A stretch of 7,225 bases of DNA from CAZABS01 sp964483635 (GTDB lineage Bacteria > Patescibacteriota > Minisyncoccia > Moranbacterales > UBA1568), in assembly GCA_964483635.1 (NCBI GenBank), contig CAZABS010000042.1, positions 1-7,225 of the forward strand, given 5' to 3'. Made by a program: the position numbers and the translations under genes. The notes below the pieces were generated by a model, which ran no database searches, had not been told where the DNA came from, and saw only the letters and a program-made list of their open reading frames with translations. How positions within the stretch are numbered: the first letter of the stretch is position 1; each line of letters starts with the position of its first letter. This document shows positions 1-7,100 of the stretch, piece after piece.

Positions 1-249
1 TTTCGGGAAAAAACCAAAAATTCCGAAGGGGTAGCGCAAGACCTTTAATCCCATTATCGTTTCTTTCTCAGGCAATACATCTTTTTGAATATGTGTATCG
101 CGAGTAGCATGGAAAGTCACATCCCAACTTTTTTGTGCAAGGAAGTGATAGGTTTCAGATGTATTTACTTCGATACCCGCCATTACTGGTAGAAAGTATT
201 TCACCACTACGTCAATCTTTCTTTTTTCATTCATAATTCGTTGATTCAT
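1..249 (-). CDS. GT4 family glycosyltransferase, N-terminal part (cut by window edge)
   Basis: An open frame runs from the ATG at 247-249 to the left edge, 83 codons with no stop. It begins MNQRIMNEKRKIDVVVKYFL and continues PVMAGIEVNTSETYHFLAQK, then SWDVTFHATRDTH, and ends near LKVLRYPFGIFGFFP. This is the N-terminal Rossmann half of a GT-B glycosyltransferase: a first strand, a glycine-containing PVxAGIE loop that binds the acceptor or phosphate, a helix, and a second strand of the type GxDVTxHT. The catalytic C-terminal half with EX7E lies outside the window. The start is the ATG whose A is the last base of the preceding TAA; an in-frame ATG five codons later is an alternative. The family call rests on the first domain only, so donor and linkage are unknown. 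It is distinct from the GT4 domain at 4165-5268. Confidence 0.82.
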   Translation of the reverse strand, partial: MNQRIMNEKRKIDVVVKYFLPVMAGIEVNTSETYHFLAQKSWDVTFHATRDTHIQKDVLPEKETIMGLKVLRYPFGIFGFFPK

Positions 250-941
250 TATTTTACTGCCCGTACACCGACGATGAGTGGGACGACTGCTGCTTTTTCT
301 GAAAATTCAAAATCTTTCATGTCTTCAACAGCCATCCCTACCCAGAAAGAGAGTGCTGCTCTACGGTTTCCAAGACTAAACGTTTCTATCTGATTCACTG
401 GAAAAAAACGTGAAAATATCAATTTCGCAGAGGGAGCAGTAAACCGCCACATATTAATCTTGAGATTCCAAGTCGGGCTGAGTGTCGGTAATGTGGCGAG
501 GAGTACGCCGCCCTTCTTCAAGATCCGGTGACACTCCTTGATTGCTGATTGATAATCATCTATAACATTGAAGGTCTGAGTAACAATAATGCAATCGTAT
601 GTCTCATCAGCAATAACGCCATGCAGATCTCGGAGATCGCCGTGGATGTTGGCTTTCTGTGTCAAAAAAATATCGAGTGCATCATTCACTGTGGTCTTCC
701 CTCTCCCGAATATTTTGCTATATGTGGTATCAACAATCTCAAGAGTACGCCCACGGACATCGTTCTGGTGTGTACGCAGAAATTCCTCGATATAATAACG
801 ATCGACCGGCAATCCCCGATCAAAGCCATACTTGGTACTAAGCGGACGAATAGAGAGACGTGAAAAATACGTCTCTCTCTGCTTCAACGAGCGGACAATG
901 ATGGCACGAAAGTATTTTATGCTTTTGAGCAGAAAGTTCAT
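249..941 (-). CDS. Class I SAM-dependent methyltransferase-like protein of glycan cluster
   Basis: A 230-residue protein of the methyltransferase type often found in polysaccharide gene clusters. It carries the characteristic N-terminal segment YGFDRGLPVDRYYIEEFL (38-55) before the motif-I strand RGRTLEI (63-69). The loop after motif I is VDTTYSKIFG instead of a classic GxGxG, as I recall for this subfamily. Further matches to the methyltransferase fold are NIHGDLRDL (98-106) for the strand 2/3 region, YDCIIVTQTFNVIDD (115-129) for motif IV, AIKECHRILKKGGVLLATLP (133-152) for the following helix and strand, and a C-terminal VPLIVGVRAV strand. It would transfer a methyl group to a sugar hydroxyl or other group of the glycan; the acceptor is unknown. 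The start ATG at 939-941 lies five bases after the SDR stop, and its TAA (249-251) shares one base with the next ATG (TAATG). Similarity to the 1708-2439 product suggests an old duplication. Confidence 0.87.
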   Translation of the reverse strand: MNFLLKSIKYFRAIIVRSLKQRETYFSRLSIRPLSTKYGFDRGLPVDRYYIEEFLRTHQNDVRGRTLEIVDTTYSKIFGRGKTTVNDALDIFLTQKANIHGDLRDLHGVIADETYDCIIVTQTFNVIDDYQSAIKECHRILKKGGVLLATLPTLSPTWNLKINMWRFTAPSAKLIFSRFFPVNQIETFSLGNRRAALSFWVGMAVEDMKDFEFSEKAAVVPLIVGVRAVK

Positions 942-946
942 ATCGG

Positions 947-1711
947 TCAGATATCTTGATTCTTTGATTTAAACACGATGCTTTCGAAATCGACATGCTC
1001 CATCTCAGCAATCATTACTGCTACCTCGGCGACTTGATACGGTGAGAGATAGTCTTTAGCTGAGAGCGAGACGAACGTATTTACTGTCCCCGGCATGAGA
1101 CAACTGACACGAATGCCAAACGATCGCAATTCCCGATTCAATGCGAAAGAAAATCCCTCGAGTGCATATTTCGTCATTGCGTAGAGTGTCTTGTTTGGTT
1201 CAACTTGAGTGTTATGACTGATCTTTGATCCAATATTGATTATGAGCCCCTCTTTTTTGGACTTCATATGAGGGATCACATGTTTGGACATAAGAAAAGC
1301 TCCTAGGATATTCACTCTCTCTACCGCCTCGAATTCCTCGATACTCGTTGCCTCAAGAGGCTTGAAGAAACTGATACCAGCATTATTTATGAGACCATCA
1401 ATACGACCGAAAGTCGTGACAGTCTTTTGGACAATCCTCTGAACATCTGCTTCAAGAGTAATGTCCCCCTTATCAACCGACAGATTTTGTTTCTGACTAG
1501 AGAGAATAGCTGTCGTTTGCGCTTCGCCCGATCGAGAAATAGCCACTACGCGGGCACCCCGACTGAGGAGAGTTTCGACAAGCGCCTGACCAATACCTCG
1601 ACTTGCCCCGGTCACGATAAAGACTTTACCAGCGAGAGTAGTGCGAGTCGGGAGTGACACCGTCGGAAAGATGAAATGTGTACTAATAAATCGTTTAATA
1701 GATTGGATCAT
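947..1711 (-). CDS. Short-chain dehydrogenase/reductase (classical SDR)
   Basis: A 254-residue Rossmann-fold NAD(P)-dependent oxidoreductase. Seen features: the cofactor-binding TGASRGIG (34-41) after the strand KVFIVTG; a probable cofactor-selecting region around RVVAISRS (54-61), where basic Arg60 hints at NADP(H); GDIT (82-85); NNAG (109-112); and a complete catalytic tetrad N134, S162 (in NIGSKIS), Y177 and K181 (in YAMTK), followed by PGTV (207-210). The first 25 residues form a basic, hydrophobic N-terminal extension that most classical SDRs lack. The C-terminus is of normal length. The ATG overlaps the upstream stop as ATGA, and the next gene begins five bases after its TGA, so it is co-translated with the two methyltransferase-like genes on either side. 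In this setting it probably reduces or oxidises a sugar or an attached group, but general SDRs have many substrates and the reaction cannot be specified. Confidence 0.92.
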   Translation of the reverse strand: MIQSIKRFISTHFIFPTVSLPTRTTLAGKVFIVTGASRGIGQALVETLLSRGARVVAISRSGEAQTTAILSSQKQNLSVDKGDITLEADVQRIVQKTVTTFGRIDGLINNAGISFFKPLEATSIEEFEAVERVNILGAFLMSKHVIPHMKSKKEGLIINIGSKISHNTQVEPNKTLYAMTKYALEGFSFALNRELRSFGIRVSCLMPGTVNTFVSLSAKDYLSPYQVAEVAVMIAEMEHVDFESIVFKSKNQDI

Positions 1712-2439
1712 ACTATTTTTTTAGGTGATACTTTAACACAACTGATGATAGGAAAGTACGGATCCGTAAAATCTAATGCGTGCTTCGGAAGCGTTCTCGT
1801 CCCCTGATTTGAAAGCAACATCCGTCCAGCGAGAACATTTCCATGTCCAGTGACTGATACAATTCTGTCCGAAAATTCTTTTTCGAAAAGATACGTAACT
1901 GCAGCTGGTGAGAAGCCAAGGCAGCTTCTCTCGTTGGAAATGGGAGGAGCAAAAGCAGAAAGCGTAGCCAATATGACGCCTTGGGGCGCGAGGACACGCT
2001 TCATTTGAGCCAAAACATCGGCTGGATCATGGATCTCATTGAGAGTATGATTTGCGATGATATTCAGACAAGCATGATCTGGCAAGGCAAGAAGTTCTTC
2101 CTGAGTGATCTGCCTAATTTGAGAAAGAGATGAATATTTATTTTTCGTTAGAAAATTCATGCTGAGTGCAGATATGAGAAAAGGCGACTCCTTTTCTGTG
2201 ACAAGCTCTAAAATCTCTCCCTTGAGCGTCGGAATCTGGGCAGCAAGAAAAATGCCCATGTAATAATAATCAATCGGCATATTGAAGGGAATGTTTGGGT
2301 TGCATCCATCGAACCGAACCGTCTTCTCAGCACGCGTATAAAATCGATAATGATGGATACGTGGCTCGATCAAGCGAATAAAACGAGCCCGGAGGGTTTC
2401 GATTCGTGGACGAAGATTATTCTGTAAAAATTTGAGCAT
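1708..2439 (-). CDS. Methyltransferase-fold protein with degenerate SAM-binding motif
   Basis: A 243-residue protein resembling the class I methyltransferase encoded two genes downstream (249-941). The shared path is: a basic N-terminal helix; MPIDYYYMGIFL (54-65), matching LPVDRYYIEEFL in the relative; KGEILEL (73-79), the motif-I strand; LNIIANHTLNEIHDPADVLAQMKRVL (125-150), matching the motif IV/V region; GVILATLSAFAP (154-165), the post-motif strand; and a C-terminal DPYFPIISCVKV strand. After LEL the glycine-rich SAM loop is absent (it reads VTEKESPFL), and the acidic residue expected at the end of strand 2 is not evident, so activity is doubtful. It may be an inactive partner, a binding protein or a highly diverged enzyme. 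The start at 2439 lies four bases after the deacetylase stop, and its TGA overlaps the next ATG as ATGA (1708-1711). The coding frame is intact, so I do not call it a pseudogene. Confidence 0.78.
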   Translation of the reverse strand: MLKFLQNNLRPRIETLRARFIRLIEPRIHHYRFYTRAEKTVRFDGCNPNIPFNMPIDYYYMGIFLAAQIPTLKGEILELVTEKESPFLISALSMNFLTKNKYSSLSQIRQITQEELLALPDHACLNIIANHTLNEIHDPADVLAQMKRVLAPQGVILATLSAFAPPISNERSCLGFSPAAVTYLFEKEFSDRIVSVTGHGNVLAGRMLLSNQGTRTLPKHALDFTDPYFPIISCVKVSPKKIV

Positions 2440-2443
2440 ATAC

Positions 2444-3244
2444 TTAAAAAACTGTTTTTATGATTTTTCGAAATAGTATTGGGAGTGGGGCGATGGCATC
2501 ATGAAATTCAGAGAGTGAATACGTTCCGTTTACACCAATTCGCGGAAGTTTCCAAGTTTTCCCTCTCGAGATTACGAGGCTATCATCCATAGACAAAGCT
2601 GCTTTATAGCCTCCCCGTCGGACGTAGGCTAACGACTGATATGCATACGCACCAAAGGGATAGGCGAAGTAATCAATTGAAAGATCAAGTTCTTTTTTCA
2701 GCATCTCGCGCGCATGAATAATTTCATGTTGAAGTGATGCATTATCTGCCCGTGCGAGGTTCTTATGACGGGCACCATGACAACCGATATCCCAGCCATC
2801 CTCAGCCAGTGCACGGATATCGTCATTGTACATAAACTGACGATCCGTTCCTATTTCGGATCGCGAAACATTTTCTGTTTCTGCTAAAACAAAAATTGCT
2901 GGTTTAATGCCCTCATCTTTGAGGAATGACCTCACAGACAACACATCGCTATAGCCATCATCAAACGTTATCACACAGAAAGGGTGCGGGAGTTCGGTAC
3001 GCTCACGCAAATGTCTGACTAATTCGCTCAACGATATGAAATGATATCCGTTGCTCCGAAGCAATCGGATTTGCTCCTTAAAATCAGGCGGGGTTACCGC
3101 ATGAAACCAACCGTCAGTGGAAATCGAATGATAACAAAGAATGATTGAAGGATGAGCCACCCCAAACAACTCGCCAAAAAAAGCGAGGAGTCGATATACC
3201 ATCCGACGAAACAAGATGCTCCAGGTTGATTTATGAGTAGTCAT
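2444..3244 (-). CDS. NodB-type polysaccharide deacetylase
   Basis: A 266-residue carbohydrate esterase family 4 protein, expected to remove N- or O-acetyl groups from a sugar chain or a lipid-linked sugar using a divalent metal. Seen motifs: LCYHSI (36-41), typical of the PgaB/IcaB-like branch; TFDDGY (93-98), giving the catalytic base D95 and metal ligand D96; HGARH (156-160), giving metal ligands H156 and H160, with Gly where Ser or Thr is more usual after the first His; FAYPFGAY (193-200), the motif-3 substrate groove; and KLPRIGV near 232-238. The N-terminus (about 11-28) is moderately hydrophobic with two arginines before it. It could be a weak membrane anchor, but there is no clear cleavable signal peptide, so it may act on the cytoplasmic side. 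The ATG at 3242-3244 follows the upstream TAG after one base, suggesting translational coupling. The family call is firm, the substrate unknown. Confidence 0.94.
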   Translation of the reverse strand: MTTHKSTWSILFRRMVYRLLAFFGELFGVAHPSIILCYHSISTDGWFHAVTPPDFKEQIRLLRSNGYHFISLSELVRHLRERTELPHPFCVITFDDGYSDVLSVRSFLKDEGIKPAIFVLAETENVSRSEIGTDRQFMYNDDIRALAEDGWDIGCHGARHKNLARADNASLQHEIIHAREMLKKELDLSIDYFAYPFGAYAYQSLAYVRRGGYKAALSMDDSLVISRGKTWKLPRIGVNGTYSLSEFHDAIAPLPILFRKIIKTVF

Positions 3245-3245
3245 C

Positions 3246-4160
3246 CTAGTGTGCGTGAATATTCTTTGTAGACTGTGCTATCTCCCACTGTTCAGCGGTC
3301 GTTGTTACACGAAAGAGAATTCTCAAACAAACGAGGATGCTGAGCATACCATAGAGAAAGATATACATCCAGCGCCCCATAGGTTGTCGAAAGAAGGTTC
3401 GCAAAACAAGTGTCTTTGGGTATTGATACAGCTGTTCAATCCACACTTTTGAAAATGTATTTTCTAGGATCCGTTTTGCATCAACAAAGCGATGACTCTG
3501 TCGATAGTGATCCCGTAGTATTTGAGGTAAGCGAAAGCGTGCTACGGTATCGGCAACATAGCGATACTGAAACCCACGATCAAGCGCAAAGAAATATGAG
3601 TATGCATCTTCAGCTATGCTCTCAGGAAATATTAAGTTTTCATAGTATTGGCGAGAAAAAGCGCGCGCCGTTCCATGACAAGTATACACATTCATTCCAG
3701 TCTTCCATATTTGAAACAGATCATTCTTAAAATAATACGCGGCTTCGAGAATACGTTCGATAAACGTTTGTGCCTGTAGAGGCAGAAGATTTACAGAAAC
3801 AATATCAGCCTTCCCGGTAACGATCGGGGTGATCATCTTATCGAGAAATCTCACATCGTCAATGGTTATATCAGCGTTGAGAATAACAAGGATATCACTA
3901 TCTGCATATCGCAGAATCTGATTCAGTCTCGGTCCAAGACCCTTACGATTGAGATCATTTACCACATAGACCAAGTCTTCATATCCGACGGCTTTTGCTT
4001 CGTTCACAGTCCGATCATTGCTTCCATCCGAAACAACAATTATCTTTTTAAGCCACGCTAAGTGAACCTGCTGAAGCAAGAGTTCTTGCAAGAGACTTCC
4101 GATATTTGATTCTTCATTGTAGGCTGGTATTCCTACGATGAGAGATGGTTTTGTTTGCAT
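3246..4160 (-). CDS. GT2 family glycosyltransferase with C-terminal membrane helix
   Basis: A 304-residue inverting-type GT-A glycosyltransferase. The start is the ATG at 4158-4160, four bases after the stop of the upstream fusion gene. The frame is open further upstream to an ATG at 4385, but that would overlap the GT4 domain by over 200 bases and add residues with no GT2 character before the canonical opening MQTKPSLIVGIPAYNEE. Motifs: PAYNEE (12-17) and SDGSNDR (44-50) for nucleotide binding; NAD at 95-97, the DXD position, where the first aspartate is replaced by asparagine but D97 is kept; AEDA at 183-186 with the probable catalytic acid-base aspartate; and a weak QxxRW-like QSHRF at 221-225. 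A hydrophobic helix at about 264-284 probably anchors it to the inner face of the membrane. It would transfer a sugar from a nucleotide-sugar to a growing glycan; donor and acceptor cannot be read from the sequence. It ends one base before the deacetylase start. Confidence 0.93.
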   Translation of the reverse strand: MQTKPSLIVGIPAYNEESNIGSLLQELLLQQVHLAWLKKIIVVSDGSNDRTVNEAKAVGYEDLVYVVNDLNRKGLGPRLNQILRYADSDILVILNADITIDDVRFLDKMITPIVTGKADIVSVNLLPLQAQTFIERILEAAYYFKNDLFQIWKTGMNVYTCHGTARAFSRQYYENLIFPESIAEDAYSYFFALDRGFQYRYVADTVARFRLPQILRDHYRQSHRFVDAKRILENTFSKVWIEQLYQYPKTLVLRTFFRQPMGRWMYIFLYGMLSILVCLRILFRVTTTAEQWEIAQSTKNIHAH

Positions 4161-4164
4161 ATAC

Positions 4165-7100
4165 TTAGTCTTGACTAATGACTGTGAGAAACTTAGTGCT
4201 TGCTTTTTCCCAACTGAAATTCCCCGCCCAGATCCTGGCGTTTTCTTCCATCGAAAGGCGTAGTTCTCGATCGCGAATGATAGTGAGAATCCCTTCAGAA
4301 AAAGCAGAAACATCACCATAAGGGAGAAGATATCCAGCTTGCCCATGTTGAACTGAATCTCGCAGACCAGGAACATTCGAGGCAATCACTGGGGTACCGG
4401 AGGCGTTTGCCTCGATAGCAACAATCCCCCATCCTTCCATAAAAGAGGGGTTCACGAGTACCCAGGAGCTCTGAAGTAATCTAATCTTTTCGGTTTGGCT
4501 CACCTGACCGACAAATTGTATCTGTTCTGATGTAAGGCGAAGATCTTTTGCGAGCTGTTTAAGATTCTGCTCGTCATCTCCTGAACCGGCAATGATAAGC
4601 TTCACGTCCGGTCGTTCAGAGAGGACTATGCGAAATGCTTGGATAAGTACATTAATTGATTTATATGATTTCAAGCGACCGAGGTAGAGAATGGTCGGCT
4701 TGGTTGTTTTCTGGTAAAAAACACTAGTAAATTCGCTTTGATTAATACCTGGATTGACAATAAAGATACCCGCATTCCCGATTTCATGTTCTTCCATTTC
4801 CTCCTTGCTCGATTGGGAAACAGTAATGAACTTGACATCCCGGTAAACAAGCGGCATAATCGTTTTCTCGAGGAAGCTGGCAAACCATGCAAGCGGTCTC
4901 GGGAGCGAGTGGAAAAAGACATCTTGGTGGACGTGATGCATAAGACAAAATACCGGCTTCTGCACATAGATAGGGGTAAAGAATGGGATACCGTTTTCAC
5001 AGTCAATCACCACATCATACTTTCCCCGAAACCGAAAAATGTAATAGAGGAATGCCCACACATAGACGAGGTAAAAACCCCCACGTCGAATAATCTTCAC
5101 GCCATCAATTATTTCGTGTCGTTTCTCATGACCATCATTTCCGCAAAAGAGCGTGACGTGATTTCCTGCTTTGACCCAATCTTTGGCTATTTCGTGGACA
5201 TACACCTCAGCTCCTCCAGCAAAAACATGCTTGGTATCACGCCAGTTAAAAATAAGAATTCGTTTCCCACCAAAAATTTCCGGCACCACCTTTGGCAATC
5301 CATTTGTAAATATACCCAAAAAATCCTGAAAGCTTCGTTCTATAACTAGTGAAAACCGGTAGAGGATATGAAGCACAGTATATACAACAAAACTTGAGGC
5401 GCTCACAATAAAGACCACTCGAGTAATCTCCGTCATGTCCTGATGGTATGTCCAAATTCCATACACAACCATAAAAGACGAAATGAGCGAGACAAACGAA
5501 AACAGGTAGTGTTTTTTTGCAAGATGGTAAAGCACAAAGACATTCCCTAGGGTGAAAATCCCAATACCAGTCGTATACATTAGGAGCCACGGAGTAATCG
5601 CCTCTGCCTTGATACCAAAGAGAAACGGAACCGTTATTGATCCAAAAATCCCCAGAGTAGTAACTCCAATAAGGATAAGACCAAAGGTAGTAAGAGTGAT
5701 TATTTTGAGGATTGGAAGTGTATCCTTTCGTAGTCCATCACGACGACTTACGAGCGTGATCATGAAGGCTGATGGAAGCGCACCAAAAAAATATATCATT
5801 TTCCCTGCCAACGAAAGGAGGGAATATTGACCAGCAGCTTCCTCTGCAAAGAAATGTTTCGCTAAGAGGATATCAACAGACAAAAAGATGATAACGGAAA
5901 CACTTGAAATGAGTGATGAAACGAAAAACTTCAGTGGAAAAGAAGTCTCTGCGCGGGGTATCGCTTTTGCACCAGCGTTCCCCCCTTGCTTGACGATATA
6001 CCATGCTAGACCGCCCGAAACGAAGAGTGAGAAAGGGACAGTCAAATAGACCCATTCATTTTGTCCAGTAGCAACAAGGACTATTGCAAGCAGGAGTTTA
6101 AAGATCGCTTCAGTGAGACAGATAATGCCAGTGATAACAAATCGAAGATTTCCCTGAAGATAGCCTTGGGTGGAAAAAGAAACAAAGCCAAAAAGAAGAG
6201 CTGGGGTAAAAAATAGGAACGGTGCTGCATTTGAGACATGGAAGAAACGAGCNNNNNNNNNNGAGCTTGCCATCCACAAAAGAGATATCCCCATCACTAT
6301 CAAAACTGATTTCCACATATTCGTGAAGAAAAAGGCGTCGCCACTCACCTTACCTTTTCTTGCAAACAGGAATGCGGTTTTATGATTAATAGTAGATCCA
6401 AAGGCTCCCGCAAAAATTGTTGCAACATACCAAAGAGTATTCACCAGTGTCACGAGAGCAAGCTCATGAAAAGAGAGCGCTCGACCAATAAAGATGTTGA
6501 ATAAAAAGTTTATGAAATTTCCTAATATAAATGCTCCTACAAGAAATCCTTTGCTTGAAAAAAGAAATGAGTAGAGTGGCTCTGGGAGAAGTTTCTTGAT
6601 CCAACCACTCATGATTTCCCATGCGGCAACAAAACCCTGGTTAGCTTTCGCCACCATGGCTTTCAGCATGCCAATGATTGCCTGTGGAACAGCCATCACT
6701 CCTCTCAGGAGAGATAAAAGTGTTTTTTGCACAACCATGAATTGGAGCATGATAAATCCTCCAAACGCTTGTACCAAATGAAGGGTCGAAACCCATGCCT
6801 GATGTTTTTCTTTCAGAGACTCTGCCATCGCCATCGCCCGCTTGGCAGCAAGATTGGTTGATTTCTTCCTCACCTGAATCTTGGTTGCAATAATTTTAAC
6901 GGGGGCTTTCCTGGTCACTTGTGATCGTTTGAAGGTTGATCGAAAAAAGAGGATTCCAGTCTCCGACACTTTCCAAAGGCGACTCGCTGTTTCGTGAAAT
7001 ATCAATGCCATCGAACGTCCACTTCGCTTCAGAAAAGTCCCCCTCCCCTTCAGAGATTCTACAGCCTGGCTCCAGCTTGTTCGAAACCAAGAGAGCTGGG

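Noticed and set aside
549..863. 104-codon plus-strand open frame
   Set aside because: It is antisense to the methyltransferase-like gene with clear family motifs; the translated product has no domain features.
947..1711. Alternative genetic code with TGA read as glycine (as in Gracilibacteria/SR1)
   Set aside because: TGA ends the SDR and the 1708-2439 gene exactly where the families end, with an overlapping or adjacent start of the next gene, and no in-frame TGA is needed inside any gene, so the standard bacterial code fits.
3410..3730. 106-codon plus-strand open frame
   Set aside because: It is antisense to the GT2 gene, with no supporting motif or start context.
4161..4385. N-terminal extension of the GT2 gene to the ATG at 4385
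   Set aside because: It overlaps the well-supported GT4 C-terminal coding region in another frame, and the extra 75 residues show no family similarity. The ATG at 4160 sits at the proper stop-start spacing and directly opens the GT2 fold.
4738..5349. 203-codon plus-strand open frame
   Set aside because: It lies fully antisense to the GT4 domain and its junction with the flippase, has no recognisable motif or ribosome binding site, and its composition follows from the coding strand opposite.
5246..5590. 114-codon minus-strand open frame overlapping the flippase/GT4 junction
   Set aside because: I considered whether it could mark a frameshift between the two domains, but the main frame is continuous and carries the membrane segments and GT4 motifs, whereas this frame shows none.
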